Position numbers and translations under genes: made by a program
Source: Streptomyces scopuliridis RB72
GTDB taxonomy: Bacteria; Actinomycetota; Actinomycetes; Streptomycetales; Streptomycetaceae
Direction of reading: 5' to 3'
Assembly (NCBI RefSeq): GCF_000718095.1
Contig: NZ_JOEI01000009.1
Location: 1-64,000, forward strand
DNA length: 64,000 bases
The notes under the pieces: model-generated
Database searches by the model: none
Told to the model about the DNA's origin: nothing
What the model saw: only the letters and a program-made list of their open reading frames with translations
In this document: positions 37,642 to 50,489 of the stretch, one piece after another
How the letters are laid out: every line of letters starts with the position of its first letter
Position numbering within the stretch: position 1 is the first letter of the stretch

Positions 37642-39522
37642 ATGGTCGAAAGAGTCTTCCCGCGCACGCCCCGGCGACCTGCCCGGCAGCCCGCCCGGCA
37701 ACGCCCCCGTCTCCGTCTGCTCCTGGCCTCCGGTGCCGCCTCCGCCGCACTCGTGGCCGGGACCGTGATCCCCCTCAACCCGCTGCTCCCGGCGCCCCAG
37801 CAGGCCCAGGCGGCCGACGGCAAGAAGGTCCTCACCGTCGCGGTCAGCCAGAGCGTCGACTCCCTCAGCCCGTTCCTGGCCCAGAAACTGGTCAGTACCA
37901 GCATCCATCGGCTGACCTACGAGTATCTGACCAACTACGACCCCAAGGACGCGCACACGGTCCCCGGCTTCGCCACCGCCTGGGAGTCCTCCGCGGACAA
38001 GCTGACGTGGACCTTCACCATCCGCAAGGACTCGAAGTGGTCCGACGGCGTGCAGGCGACCGCCGAGGACGCCGCCTGGACGTTCAACAAGATGATGACG
38101 GACGAGAACGCGGCCACCGCCAACGGCAGCTTCACCTCCAACTTCAAAAAGGTCACCGCGCCCGACCCGGAGACGCTGGTCGTCGAGCTGAACAAGCCGC
38201 AGGCCACCATGACCGCGCTCGATGTGCCGATCGTGCCCAAGCACATCTGGGAGAAGGTCGGCGACTTCTCCAAGTTCAACAACGACAAGCAGTTCCCGAT
38301 CGTCGGCAACGGACCGTTCATCATCACGGACTTCAAGGTCGACCAGTACATCAAGCTCAAGCCGAACAAGGACTTCTGGCGCGGCGCGCCCAAGTTCGAC
38401 GAGCTGGTCCTCAAGTACTACAAGGACGGGGACGCGGCCGTCGCGGCGCTCCAGAAGGGTGAGGTGTCCTTCACCTCGGGTCTCACCCCCGCGCAGGCGG
38501 CGGCGCTGAAGAGCGCCGACAACATCAAGGTCAATGACGCTCCCGGGCGCCGTTTCTACGCGCTCGCCACCAACCCCGGTGCCCGCTCGAAGGACGGCAA
38601 GAAGTTCGGCAACGGGCATGCCGCACTGCTGGATCCGGCGGTCCGCAAGGCGCTGTTCCAGGCCGTCGACCGCAAGACCGTCATCGACAAGGTCTTCCAG
38701 GGCCACGCCGTCGAGGGCAAGGGCTATATCCCGCCCCGCTTCAGCGCGTACTTCTGGGAGCCCTCGGCCGACCAGACGATCGCGTACGACCCCGCCGAGG
38801 CGGCCAGGACCCTCGACACGGCCGGCTACGAGAAGAACGCCGCGGGCAAGCGCGTCGGGAAGGACGGCAAGCCGCTCGACTTCCGGATCCTCTGCCATGC
38901 CACGGACCCGAACGACAAGGCCATCGGCAAATATCTCCAGGAGTGGTGGGGACAGCTCGGCATCGGGCTGAAGGTCGACTGTCTCGACAATGTCTCCGAC
39001 CCCTGGCTCGCGGGCGACTACGACCTGGCGTTCGACGGCTGGTCGGTCAACCCCGATCCCGACTATGTGCTCTCCATTCACACGTGCGGTGCGCTCCCCG
39101 CCACGCCCAAGGACAGCGGCGCCACGGACAACTTCATCTGCGACAAGCGGTACGACGACCTCTACGCGCAGCAGTCGGCGGAGTACGACCCGGCCAAGCG
39201 CGCGGAACTGGTCAAGCAGATGGAATCGCGGCTGTACGACACCGGGTATATGAATGTCATGGCCTATCCGAACGCGGTCGAGGCGTACCGTACCGACCAG
39301 ATCAAGTCGATCACGACGATGCCGGAGGCCGCCGGCAATCTCTGGGGCCAGGACGGCTACTGGAGCTGGTGGTCCGCGGTGCCGGCCGATGACGGCGGCG
39401 GTTCCGGCAGCTCTTCCTCGACCGGTGTGGTGATCGGGATCGGGGCCGCTGTCGTGGTCGTCGCCGCCCTCGGTCTCTTCGTCGCGATGCGTCGCCGTTC
39501 CACCGCGGAAGACCGTGAATAA
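37642..39522 (+). CDS. Peptide-type ABC transporter substrate-binding protein with C-terminal membrane anchor
   Basis: A 626-residue family-5 (DppA/OppA) solute-binding protein. A basic N-terminus and hydrophobic signal end near QQAQAADG (about 57). The fold then continues with SVDSLSPFLAQ, the lobe with WEKVGDFSKF and the conserved YDLAFDGWSVNPDPDY. Unlike normal solute-binding proteins it has no lipobox. Instead it ends in a Gly/Ser linker, one transmembrane helix (TGVVIGIGAAVVVVAALGLF) and a basic tail. The ATG at 37642 is chosen, with GAGG upstream; a TTG at 37582 is also in frame. It precedes two permeases and two ATPases, the complete importer. Confidence 0.88.
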   Translation: MVERVFPRTPRRPARQPARQRPRLRLLLASGAASAALVAGTVIPLNPLLPAPQQAQAADGKKVLTVAVSQSVDSLSPFLAQKLVSTSIHRLTYEYLTNYDPKDAHTVPGFATAWESSADKLTWTFTIRKDSKWSDGVQATAEDAAWTFNKMMTDENAATANGSFTSNFKKVTAPDPETLVVELNKPQATMTALDVPIVPKHIWEKVGDFSKFNNDKQFPIVGNGPFIITDFKVDQYIKLKPNKDFWRGAPKFDELVLKYYKDGDAAVAALQKGEVSFTSGLTPAQAAALKSADNIKVNDAPGRRFYALATNPGARSKDGKKFGNGHAALLDPAVRKALFQAVDRKTVIDKVFQGHAVEGKGYIPPRFSAYFWEPSADQTIAYDPAEAARTLDTAGYEKNAAGKRVGKDGKPLDFRILCHATDPNDKAIGKYLQEWWGQLGIGLKVDCLDNVSDPWLAGDYDLAFDGWSVNPDPDYVLSIHTCGALPATPKDSGATDNFICDKRYDDLYAQQSAEYDPAKRAELVKQMESRLYDTGYMNVMAYPNAVEAYRTDQIKSITTMPEAAGNLWGQDGYWSWWSAVPADDGGGSGSSSSTGVVIGIGAAVVVVAALGLFVAMRRRSTAEDRE

Positions 39523-39525
39523 CCG

Positions 39526-40599
39526 ATGAGCACCGCAAGCACCCCCGGTGTGATGCGGGACGCCGTCGACGGCCCGGTGAAGACCGGGCCGTCCGGCTCC
39601 GCACCCACCACCTCGGGCACCAGGACCGCGTATCCGCTCTATGTGGCGGGCAAGCTGGGCGGCGCCGCCGTCTCGCTGCTCGCCGTCCTCGTCACCAGCT
39701 TCTTCCTCTTCCGGATCATCCCCGGCGACCCGGTCAAGGCCATGACCCATGGCGTACCGACCTCCGCCGAGCAACTGGCCACGCTGCGCAAGCAGTTCGG
39801 GCTCGATCTGCCGCTGTGGCAGCAGTTCACCGACTACTGCGGCCGGGCGCTGACCGGCGATCTCGGCACCTCGTACCAGTTCCACGCGCCGGTCGGTGAG
39901 CTGATCGCCGAGAAGCTGCCCGCGACACTGCTGCTCACGGGTACAGCCGTGCTGATCTACTCGGCGCTCGGGCTCTGGCTCGGCACCCGCTCCGCCTGGC
40001 GCAACGGCAGCCTGAGCGACCGCGTCAACACCGGTGTGGCGCTGACGCTCTGGTCCGTCCCGTCCTTCTGGCTCGGACTGCTGCTGATCATCGTCTTCTC
40101 GGTGGGCATCGGTCCGGTCCCCGGCATGTTCCCCACCGGCGGTATGGAGTCGGGCGACTCGTCCGGCTTCGGTTACGTCCTGGATGTGGCGCACCACATG
40201 GTGCTGCCGGTGGCCACGCTGGTGGCGGTCGGATACGCGCAGACGCTGCTCGTCATGCGGTCCTCCCTGCTGGACGAGATGGGCGGCGACTATCTGACGA
40301 CGGCGCGGGCGAAGGGGCTGCGGGACGATCTCGTACGACGCCGGCACGCGGTGCCGAACGCCCTGCTGCCCACCGTCACCATGGTCTTCATCAACCTGGG
40401 CCATGTGGCGGCCGGTTCGATCCTCGTCGAGACGGTCTTCTCCTGGCCCGGTCTCGGCGGACTGTTCTACCAGGCGCTGAGCGTGCCCGATCTGCCCCTC
40501 GTCCAGGGGCTGTTCGTCGTGTTCGCCGGGGCGATGATCCTCATGAACCTCCTCGCCGACCTGCTCTATCCGCTCCTCGATCCCCGGGTGGGCCGATGA
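39526..40599 (+). CDS. Peptide ABC transporter permease (DppB type)
   Basis: A 357-residue inner-membrane permease with six predicted helices. An N-terminal helix at about 40-60 is followed by a long periplasmic loop, the family block GDLGTSYQF, and the ATPase-contacting EAA-type loop (TTARAKGLRDDLVRRRHAVP). It starts 3 bp after the solute-binding gene and its stop overlaps the next start (ATGA), so it is in the same operon. Confidence 0.9.
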   Translation: MSTASTPGVMRDAVDGPVKTGPSGSAPTTSGTRTAYPLYVAGKLGGAAVSLLAVLVTSFFLFRIIPGDPVKAMTHGVPTSAEQLATLRKQFGLDLPLWQQFTDYCGRALTGDLGTSYQFHAPVGELIAEKLPATLLLTGTAVLIYSALGLWLGTRSAWRNGSLSDRVNTGVALTLWSVPSFWLGLLLIIVFSVGIGPVPGMFPTGGMESGDSSGFGYVLDVAHHMVLPVATLVAVGYAQTLLVMRSSLLDEMGGDYLTTARAKGLRDDLVRRRHAVPNALLPTVTMVFINLGHVAAGSILVETVFSWPGLGGLFYQALSVPDLPLVQGLFVVFAGAMILMNLLADLLYPLLDPRVGR

Positions 40600-41531
40600 C
40601 CCTGGAGAAGACCCCGCCCGCGTCCGCGGACCCCTCGTCGCCGTCGGCCTCCTCGCTCGCGTGGGCCCGCCGGCGCGGCTCGGTGGCCCGCTTCTGGAAG
40701 GAGTACCGGACACACCGCGCCGGACTTCTCGGGCTCGCCGGGCTCGCGTTCATCGCGCTGATCGCCCTCTTCGCGCCGCTGCTCGTCGGCGGCGATGTGC
40801 AGAGCGTGACCAACGCGCCCGGTACGGCCCTGGAGAAGCCGAGCGGTGAATTCCCGCTCGGTACGGACCAGTTCGGGCGCTCGCTGCTCGGCCTGCTGAT
40901 CTGGGGCGCCAGGATCTCGCTGACCGTGGGCCTGCTGGCCGCCGCGCTCTCGGTGGCCATCGGCACCCTCGTCGGGGTCATCGCCGGGCACTACGGCGGC
41001 TGGTTCGCGACGGTGGTCATGCGAATCACCGACTGGTTCCTGGTGATGCCGACGCTGGTGCTCGCGATCGTCCTCGCGACGGTCATGTCACGGTCCATCT
41101 GGACGGTGATCCTGGCGATCGGCGTCACCAGCTGGCCGACAACGGCACGGCTGGTACGGGCCCAGACAATCGCCGTCGAGTCCCGTCCGTACATCGAGCG
41201 CGCCCGTGCGCTCGGCGGCGGCCACGGCCACATCATGACGCGCCATGTGCTGCCCAACGTGATGCCGCTGGTGCTCGCGCAGACCACCCTCGGCATCTCC
41301 AGCGCCATCCTGACCGAGGCGACGCTCGCCTTCCTCGGCCTCGGCGATCCCCTGATCATCTCCTGGGGCGGCATGCTCCAGGACGCGCGCGAGGCGGGCG
41401 CGGTCTCATCGGGACACTGGTGGTACCTGGCACCGCCCGGTATCGCGATCGCGTTCGTCGCCCTCGCCTTCACACTCTGCGGCCGTGCGATCGAGGCCGT
41501 GCTCAACCCGAAGCTGGGGGTGGCCCGTTGA
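40596..41531 (+). CDS. Peptide ABC transporter permease (DppC type)
   Basis: A 311-residue permease with an N-terminal cytoplasmic segment and about six helices. GTDQFGRSLLGLLIWGARIS is the family-typical DppC/OppC block, and the EAA-type loop reads RARALGGGHGHIMTRHVLPN. It overlaps the upstream permease by four bases and the next gene by four bases (TTGA), so the five genes are translated as a coupled unit. Confidence 0.9.
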   Translation: MTLEKTPPASADPSSPSASSLAWARRRGSVARFWKEYRTHRAGLLGLAGLAFIALIALFAPLLVGGDVQSVTNAPGTALEKPSGEFPLGTDQFGRSLLGLLIWGARISLTVGLLAAALSVAIGTLVGVIAGHYGGWFATVVMRITDWFLVMPTLVLAIVLATVMSRSIWTVILAIGVTSWPTTARLVRAQTIAVESRPYIERARALGGGHGHIMTRHVLPNVMPLVLAQTTLGISSAILTEATLAFLGLGDPLIISWGGMLQDAREAGAVSSGHWWYLAPPGIAIAFVALAFTLCGRAIEAVLNPKLGVAR

Positions 41532-42520
41532 CCGACACGACGCTGCTGGAGATCAAGGATCTCCATGTGACGTACGGCTCCGGTCCCTCCGCCGTGCCCG
41601 CCGTACGGGGTGTCGACCTCACCGTCGAGTCCGGCCGCAAGCTGGGCATCGCCGGTGAGTCGGGGTGCGGCAAGTCCACCCTCGCTCTCGCGCTGCTCAG
41701 GCTGCTGCCCGCCTCCGCGCGGCTGTCCGGGGAGATCCTGCTCGACGGCGAGGACGTCCTCACCATGAAGTGGGGCCGGCTGCGCGCCGTTCGGTGGGCG
41801 GGGGCGTCGATCGTCTTCCAGGGCGCGATGCACTCGCTCAACGCGGTGCACCGGATCGGGGACCAGATCGCCGAACCGGTGCTGCTGCATCGCCGCGCCA
41901 CCCCCGCCGCGGCCCGCTCGCGCGCCGGCGAACTGCTGGAACAGGTCGGGCTGCCAGCTGCCCGCGCGGACGCCTATCCGCACGAACTCTCCGGCGGCCA
42001 GCGCCAGCGTGTGATGATCGCGATGGCGCTGGCCTGCGATCCGCGGCTGATCGTCGCGGACGAGCCGACCACCGCGCTCGATGTGATGATCCAGGCGCAG
42101 ATCCTGCGGCTGATCGAACAGCTCGTCGCGGACCAGGGCATCAGCCTGCTGATGATCAGCCATGACCTGGCGGTCCTCTCGGACACCTGCGACCGGCTCG
42201 CCGTGATGTACGCGGGCCGGATCGTCGAGGAGGGCCCGGCACGCACGGTGTACGACGCCGCCGAGCACCCGTACGGCCGGGCGCTCTCCGCCGCCTTCCC
42301 CCGCATCGGGGACCTCGCGTCACGCCGCGCCCCGCGCGGGCTGCCCGGCGACCCGCCCGACCCGTCGGCGCTGCCGTCCGGCTGTACGTTCCATCCGCGC
42401 TGCCCGGTCGCGCTGGACTCCTGCGCGACCGACGACCAGGAGCTGCGGGACGCGGGGCCGGACCGCCGGGCGGCGTGCGTACGGGTGGGCTCGACGGCAC
42501 CCGCGGAGGTACGTCCATGA
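41528..42520 (+). CDS. Peptide ABC transporter ATP-binding protein (DppD type)
   Basis: A 330-residue ATPase. The TTG at 41528-41530 overlaps the permease stop (TTGA) and gives the family N-terminus [16 protein letters not shown]. The frame is open upstream but has no such match. Walker A is GESGCGKST, the signature LSGGQRQRV, and Walker [13 protein letters not shown]. The C-terminal extension with three cysteines ([14 protein letters not shown]) is the OppD/DppD type, which can hold an iron-sulfur cluster. Confidence 0.92.
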   Translation: MTDTTLLEIKDLHVTYGSGPSAVPAVRGVDLTVESGRKLGIAGESGCGKSTLALALLRLLPASARLSGEILLDGEDVLTMKWGRLRAVRWAGASIVFQGAMHSLNAVHRIGDQIAEPVLLHRRATPAAARSRAGELLEQVGLPAARADAYPHELSGGQRQRVMIAMALACDPRLIVADEPTTALDVMIQAQILRLIEQLVADQGISLLMISHDLAVLSDTCDRLAVMYAGRIVEEGPARTVYDAAEHPYGRALSAAFPRIGDLASRRAPRGLPGDPPDPSALPSGCTFHPRCPVALDSCATDDQELRDAGPDRRAACVRVGSTAPAEVRP

Positions 42521-43584
42521 CGGCGTCCGCGACCACCCCTCAGGAGCCACCCATGCCCGCTGCCCCCCTGCTCTCGGCCGCCGGACTGAACGTCACCTTC
42601 CCCGGCCGACGCGGCGCTCCGCCCGCCCGCGCCGTCGACGGTGTCGACCTCGACATCGGTCCCGGCGAGATCGTCGCGCTGGTCGGCGAGTCCGGCTGCG
42701 GCAAGACCACGCTGGCACGCACCCTGCTCGGTCTGGTGCCGCCCACCGGCGGCGGTGTCAGCTTCGCCGGCGAACCGCTGGGGTACGCCTCCCGCACCCT
42801 CAAGGCGTACCGCAAGCGGGTCCAACTGGTACTCCAGGATCCGAGCGGCTCCCTCAACCCACGCCACACGGTGTACGACGCGGTGGCCGAGGGCCTGCGG
42901 ATCCACGGCTACCGGGGCGACGAACGCGAGGCCGTCGCCGAGGCGCTCTCCCGCGCCGGCCTGCGCCCGCCCGAGCGCTTCTTCCTGCGCTACCCGCACG
43001 AGCTGTCCGGGGGCCAGCGCCAGCGCGTCGTCATCGCCGGCGCGCTGGTCCTGAAGCCCGAACTGATCGTCGCGGACGAGCCGGTGGCGTCCCTGGACGC
43101 GTCCGTACGGGGCGAGATCCTGGCGCTCCTGCTGTCCCTGCGCGACGAACTCGGCCTCTCCGCGCTGGTCGTGACGCACGACCTGGGTCTCGCCTGGAAC
43201 ATCGCGGACCGAGTGGCGGTGATGTATCTGGGCCGGATCGTGGAGACGGGCCCGGTCGAGGACGTACTGACGAACCCTCAGCATCCGTATACCCAGGCAC
43301 TGTTGTCCGTCCTCCCGGAATCGGACGGCCCCCCGGTCATCCTCACGGGCGAACCCCCGGACCCGTCCCGCATCCCGACGGGCTGCCGCTTCCACGCGCG
43401 GTGCCAGGTGCTGGCGTCGGGGGAGGCGGAGAGGGCGGGGGTGGCGGAGAGATGCCGGTCGGAGGCGCTGCCGGTGCTGATGGGTGGGGCGTCTACGCAG
43501 GTGGCGTGCCATTGGGTGGGCGCGGGTTACGGAGGAGGTGCGTGTCCGGACGTAAAGCGTCGCAGCTCGCGCGAAGCGCGGTGA
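42517..43584 (+). CDS. Peptide ABC transporter ATP-binding protein (DppF type)
   Basis: A 355-residue second ATPase. Walker A is GESGCGKTT, the signature LSGGQRQRV and Walker [13 protein letters not shown]. The C-terminal OppF-type extension contains [13 protein letters not shown]. The ATG at 42517 overlaps the previous stop. The last ~40 codons are Gly/Ala/Arg-rich and lie over a large inverted repeat (43534-43610), so the natural C-terminus may be unusual. Confidence 0.9.
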   Translation: MTASATTPQEPPMPAAPLLSAAGLNVTFPGRRGAPPARAVDGVDLDIGPGEIVALVGESGCGKTTLARTLLGLVPPTGGGVSFAGEPLGYASRTLKAYRKRVQLVLQDPSGSLNPRHTVYDAVAEGLRIHGYRGDEREAVAEALSRAGLRPPERFFLRYPHELSGGQRQRVVIAGALVLKPELIVADEPVASLDASVRGEILALLLSLRDELGLSALVVTHDLGLAWNIADRVAVMYLGRIVETGPVEDVLTNPQHPYTQALLSVLPESDGPPVILTGEPPDPSRIPTGCRFHARCQVLASGEAERAGVAERCRSEALPVLMGGASTQVACHWVGAGYGGGACPDVKRRSSREAR

Positions 43585-43610
43585 GGAAAGCAGTCCGGAC
43601 ACGCACCTCC
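43534..43610. terminator. Large inverted repeat over the end of the importer operon
   Basis: A perfect 18-bp inverted repeat (43534-43551 with 43593-43610) and a 41-nt loop. The left arm lies inside the last codons of the DppF-type gene and its stop codon (43582-43584) is in the loop. It is in the gap before convergent ribF (stop 43698), so it may terminate transcripts from both sides. The long loop is unusual for a simple terminator. Confidence 0.6.
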
Positions 43611-43697
43611 GGAGACCCCGGCACCCGCCACCCACGAGCACCCGCACCGCACCACCGGCCCCGGCCCCGGCCCCGGCCACAGACGAACCGCAAGCCG

Positions 43698-44648
43698 CTA
43701 CGCGTCATACGCCTCGATAAGCGCGCGCGACCTCTTCACGTCGTCCCTGATCGCTTCCAGCAGCGCATCGATCGACTCGAACTTCCGCTGCCCCCGCACA
43801 TACGACAAGAAGTCCACAGTCACATGCAGCCCGTACAGATCCAGCCCCACCCGGTCGATCGCATACGCCTCGACGGTCCGCTCCGTGCCCTCGAACTGCG
43901 GGTTCGTGCCCACCGAGATCGCCGCCGGCATCCGTTCCCCGTCCGCCGTGAGCCACCCCGCGTACACCCCGTCCGCCGGGATCGCGGTGTGCGGCAGGGT
44001 CTCCACGTTGGCCGTCGGGAAGCCGAGTTCGCGGCCGCGCTGGGCTCCGCGTACGACCACGCCCTCGACCCGGTGCGGCCGGCCCAGGATCTCCGCCGCG
44101 CCCGCGACGTCGCCCTCGGCGACCAGTCTGCGGGTGAGGGTGGACGAGAAGGGCTCGCCGCCGCCCGCCTCGCCGGTGACGTAGAGGTCGACGACCTCGA
44201 CCTCGTAGTCGTAGGTCACGCCCAGATCGGCGAGGACGGCGACATTGCCGGCCGCCTTGTGGCCGAAGCGGAAGTTCGGGCCCTCGATGACCGCGCGGGC
44301 GTGCAACTTGTCGACCAGGACCTTCACGATGAAGTCGGCGGGCGACAGCTTGGAGAACTCCAGGGTGAAGGGGAGGATCAGCAGCGCGTCCACCCCCAGG
44401 TCCGCCATCAGCTCGGCGCGCCGGTGGTGGGGCGCGAGCAGGGGCGGATGGCTGCCGGGGCGTACGACCTCGCTGGGGTGCGGGTCGAAGGTCACGACGA
44501 CCGACTGCATCCCCAGCTCGCGCGCCCGCTCCACCGCTCGTCCGATGATCAGCTGGTGACCTCGGTGCACCCCGTCGTAGGAGCCGATGGTGACGACGCT
44601 GCGCCCCCAGTCCTGGGGGATGTCCTCCAAGCCACGCCAGCGCTGCAC
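43698..44648 (-). CDS. ribF: Bifunctional riboflavin kinase/FMN adenylyltransferase
   Basis: Makes FMN and then FAD from riboflavin and ATP. The 316-residue protein has an N-terminal nucleotidyltransferase domain with [11 protein letters not shown] (about 22-32) and the FDPHP block. The C-terminal flavokinase domain has [12 protein letters not shown]. The GTG start is behind GAGGAG. The nearest upstream minus-strand gene is truB, beyond a terminator, so ribF probably has its own promoter. Confidence 0.95.
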   Translation of the reverse strand: MQRWRGLEDIPQDWGRSVVTIGSYDGVHRGHQLIIGRAVERARELGMQSVVVTFDPHPSEVVRPGSHPPLLAPHHRRAELMADLGVDALLILPFTLEFSKLSPADFIVKVLVDKLHARAVIEGPNFRFGHKAAGNVAVLADLGVTYDYEVEVVDLYVTGEAGGGEPFSSTLTRRLVAEGDVAGAAEILGRPHRVEGVVVRGAQRGRELGFPTANVETLPHTAIPADGVYAGWLTADGERMPAAISVGTNPQFEGTERTVEAYAIDRVGLDLYGLHVTVDFLSYVRGQRKFESIDALLEAIRDDVKRSRALIEAYDA

Positions 44649-44866
44649 TGTGACCGCTCCTCGCCCGAAACCGTGTACGTCATTGCCGATTACGCAGCTC
44701 TAAGACTGCCATGCCCGGCGCCCACCGCCCTCACCGGCACCGGAGAACCCGGCGGGGCCGCCCGCGGACCGAACACGCCCCCCGTACACCCGTGGTGCAC
44801 TCCGAGCGCCCGGCCGGTGAGGTGACTGGCGGGTGCGCGGTGGACAGACCCTCTCCGGGAGGGGGA

Positions 44867-44902
44867 CCGTGGGGCGGGCAGGCGTGCCTGCCCGCCCCAC
44901 GG
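44867..44902 (-). terminator. Terminator downstream of truB
   Basis: A perfect 17-bp inverted repeat (44867-44883 with 44886-44902) with only two bases between the arms lies 10 bp past the truB stop codon. It is one of the strongest hairpins in the window. Confidence 0.9.
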
Positions 44903-44911
44903 TGGAGGGGT

Positions 44912-45811
44912 TCAGCCGAAGACCGCGAGGCTCTTGGCCTTGCCGTTCTGCTCCTCGACGAGCGCCACGAAGCGCCCCTCGGGGTCGAACGCGGCGACCG
45001 GGTTCGTCGCGTACGAGGGCATGTCCAGCCGTACGCCGTTGATCAGCAGCTTGGCGCGCCTCTCGTCCACGTCCCAGCGCGCGAACGCCGCCGCGGCGGC
45101 CTCGGCGACCGGCATGACGGTCAGCTCCTCCTGGAGCTGCTCAAGCGTCTTCGCGGCGTCCAGCGCGTAGGGGCCGACCCGGGTCCTGCGCAGCGCGGTG
45201 AGATGGCCGCCGACCCCGAGGCCGGCGCCCAGGTCGCGGGCGAGGGCGCGGATGTACGTGCCGGAGGAGCAGACGACGGAGACGACCAGGTCGAGGACCG
45301 GAGTGCCGTCCTCCGCGACGGCCTCGCGGACGTCGTAGAGGCGGAACGAGGAGACGGTCACCGGACGGGCCGGGATCTCGAACTCCTCGCCGCCGCGTAC
45401 GCGCGCGTACGACCGCTTGCCGTCAATCTTGATGGCGCTGACCTTGGACGGCACCTGCATGAGGGCGCCGGTCAGCGCCGCGATCCCGGCGTCGATGGCC
45501 TCGCGCTTCACCGCGGAGGCGTCGGCGGAGGAGGTGATCTCCCCTTCCGCGTCGTCGGTGACGGTGTTCTGCCCCAGCCGGATCGTGCCGAGGTACTCCT
45601 TCTCGGTCAGCGCGAGATGGCCGAGAAGCTTTGTGGCCCGCTCCACGCCGAGGACGAGGACGCCCGTCGCCATGGGGTCGAGGGTGCCGGCGTGGCCGAC
45701 GCGCCGGGTTCTGGCGATCCCGCGCATCTTGGCGACGACGTCGTGCGAAGTGAAGCCCGACGGCTTGTCCACGATGACAAGCCCGTCGGGCGTCGAGTTC
45801 TGCTGAGTCAT
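44912..45811 (-). CDS. truB: tRNA pseudouridine(55) synthase
   Basis: Forms pseudouridine-55 in the T loop of tRNAs. The 299-residue protein has the catalytic Asp in [11 protein letters not shown] (about residues 40-50) and the conserved [13 protein letters not shown] start. The C-terminal PUA-type part follows to the end. The ATG overlaps the rbfA stop (ATGA), so truB is translated with rbfA. Confidence 0.95.
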   Translation of the reverse strand: MTQQNSTPDGLVIVDKPSGFTSHDVVAKMRGIARTRRVGHAGTLDPMATGVLVLGVERATKLLGHLALTEKEYLGTIRLGQNTVTDDAEGEITSSADASAVKREAIDAGIAALTGALMQVPSKVSAIKIDGKRSYARVRGGEEFEIPARPVTVSSFRLYDVREAVAEDGTPVLDLVVSVVCSSGTYIRALARDLGAGLGVGGHLTALRRTRVGPYALDAAKTLEQLQEELTVMPVAEAAAAAFARWDVDERRAKLLINGVRLDMPSYATNPVAAFDPEGRFVALVEEQNGKAKSLAVFG

Positions 45812-46272
45812 TCCGCGGCGGCGCCGTCCGTGTTGTCAGTGTGGTCGGCGTCTTCGTCGTCCTTGCGGTAGGGGTCGGCCCCGGCCGCGTAGGTCTTGCC
45901 GGTCGACACCTCCCGCACCTCCGCGTCCTTGGCGCGCGCCTTGTCGAGGAGGTCCTCGATGGTGCGGGCGTTGTCCGGCAGGGCGTCGGGCACGAACGCC
46001 AGCGTCGGCGTGAAGCGGACGCCCGTCTGACGGCCCACCTCGGAGCGCAGAACGCCCTTGGCGCTCTCCAGGGCCGCCGCGGAGGCCGCGCGCTCCTCGT
46101 CGTCGCCGTAGACCGTGTAGAAGACCGTGGCCTCCCGCAGGTCGCCGGTGACGCGGGCGTCCGTGATGGTCACGAAGCCCAGCCGCGGGTCCTTGATACG
46201 CCGGTCCAGGGTCTCCGCGACCACGACCTGGATGCGATCGGCCAGCTTGCGGGCCCGCGCGTTGTCGGTCAC
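45808..46272 (-). CDS. rbfA: 30S ribosome-binding factor RbfA
   Basis: Cold-shock-type factor for late 30S subunit maturation, 154 residues. It has a KH-like domain with [20 protein letters not shown] and [12 protein letters not shown], then a charged acidic tail. The GTG at 46272 ([13 protein letters not shown]) fits the family and has AAGGAAGA upstream. A longer frame up to 46323 adds unlike residues and would overlap the DUF503 gene. It is in the infB-DUF503-rbfA-truB order. Confidence 0.93.
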   Translation of the reverse strand: MTDNARARKLADRIQVVVAETLDRRIKDPRLGFVTITDARVTGDLREATVFYTVYGDDEERAASAAALESAKGVLRSEVGRQTGVRFTPTLAFVPDALPDNARTIEDLLDKARAKDAEVREVSTGKTYAAGADPYRKDDEDADHTDNTDGAAAE

Positions 46273-46312
46273 CGGTCCGTCACTCTTCCTTCTGGGTTTT
46301 CTTGTGTACTGG

Positions 46313-46606
46313 TCAGTCTTCATCGCCGTGCAGCCGCCGTCGTACCGACAGCAGCTCCACCTCGGGGTGGCCGGCGACCATGCGCTCGCACCGGTCCAGC
46401 ACTTCCGTGAGGTGCGCCCAGTCCCCGGACACCACCGCGAGACCGATCTCGGCCCTGCGATGGAGGTCCTGGCCGCCGGTCTCCGCCACGCTCACCGCGA
46501 ATTTCCGCTGGAGTTCGGCGACGATGGGCCGGACGACCGAGCGTTTCTCCTTCAACGACCGTACGTCGCCGAGGAGCAGATCGAAGGACAGCGTCCCCAC
46601 ATACAT
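46313..46606 (-). CDS. DUF503 (YlxP-like) small protein
   Basis: A 97-residue protein of the DUF503 family, whose members lie next to rbfA and infB in many bacteria. The conserved start [23 protein letters not shown] is present but split here by the usual charged tract; the LKEKR block and the [10 protein letters not shown] block are visible. It is thought to act in ribosome-related steps; its exact role is unknown. The ribosome site is weak. It is 40 bp upstream of rbfA. Confidence 0.88.
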   Translation of the reverse strand: MYVGTLSFDLLLGDVRSLKEKRSVVRPIVAELQRKFAVSVAETGGQDLHRRAEIGLAVVSGDWAHLTEVLDRCERMVAGHPEVELLSVRRRLHGDED

Positions 46607-46686
46607 GCGTTTCCGGATCCCCGCCGGTACGGGTTCAGATGCCCTGCCAGCGCTTGGCAGGGGCACAAGAACCGTACACGGAACGG

Positions 46687-46730
46687 CCGGGGCCGATCGA
46701 CGGAATATGCGTCCCATCGACCGGCCCCGG
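46687..46730 (-). terminator. Terminator downstream of infB (second hairpin)
   Basis: A 14-bp stem with one mismatch (46687-46700 with 46717-46730) and a 16-nt loop, between the infB stop and the DUF503 start. It may attenuate read-through into the DUF503-rbfA-truB genes. Confidence 0.65.
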
Positions 46731-46741
46731 ATCTCGGGGGT

Positions 46742-46758
46742 CTGGGGGTGTCCCCCAG
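46742..46758 (-). terminator. Terminator downstream of infB (first hairpin)
   Basis: CTGGGGG/CCCCCAG (46742-46748 with 46752-46758), a 7-bp stem with a 3-nt loop 18 bp past the infB stop codon. With the hairpin at 46687-46730 it makes a tandem terminator. Confidence 0.6.
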
Positions 46759-46775
46759 AGAACCCAGCCCGTGCG

Positions 46776-49892
<3,117 letters not shown>

Positions 49893-50041
49893 TTCGCTCC
49901 TTTTAGGTCCGGGTTACCGCCGGACCGTCGCTACTTCATGGGCGTACTCATCGCGTACTCATCGAGTGCTCATCGCAATCTCGACCTACTTCCAACTCGC
50001 GAGGTACCTGAACCGCACGGGGCTCCGTGCCGTACTTCTTC

Positions 50042-50332
50042 CTACAGTGCTGCCTGCACTGTGATCGCCTCGACCACCCGGCGCAGCTCCGCGCTGTCGA
50101 GCGGTCCCTGGACCCGGAAGGCCCGGGGGAACGCCCGGCGGCGGACCGCCAGATCGAGACAGATCAAGGCGGGGTGCATATACGCACCCCGGCCGGGCAG
50201 CGTACCGCGTTGATCGGGAACACATTGTTCTCCGGCCACCACGATGCGCAACAGATCGTTCTTGGCCGCTCGCTTCCGGCAGCCCACGCAGGTTCGCTCA
50301 GGGCATGCACGGTCGATCGTCCGGCCAGACAC
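50042..50332 (-). CDS. ylxR: YlxR (DUF448) RNA-binding family protein
   Basis: A 96-residue protein of the YlxR family, always between nusA and infB. The conserved CVGCRKRAAKNDLLRIV block and GRGAYMHP are present. Members bind RNA or nucleic acid and influence transcription; the role in Streptomyces is not settled. The GTG at 50332 has GAGGTAG upstream; a TTG two codons earlier is an alternative. It lies 158 bp from nusA and 150 bp from infB. Confidence 0.9.
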   Translation of the reverse strand: MSGRTIDRACPERTCVGCRKRAAKNDLLRIVVAGEQCVPDQRGTLPGRGAYMHPALICLDLAVRRRAFPRAFRVQGPLDSAELRRVVEAITVQAAL

Positions 50333-50489
50333 GTTCAAGTCTACCTCCCCGCGCCGACCTCACCCCTTTGGGGCTGGGTTCGAACGCCTGCCGCCCAAAA
50401 GATCGCGTCGATGTCCGGCGGGGCCCGGTCGCGGCGTACCGCGACAGGCCGCCACCGCCGGTCACTCCTTGATCATTCGAGTCGGATAT

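Noticed and set aside
44649..44866. tRNA or small RNA gene between ribF and truB
   Set aside because: No cloverleaf or T-loop (GGTTCRA) pattern on either strand. The region only fits a promoter and leader for ribF.
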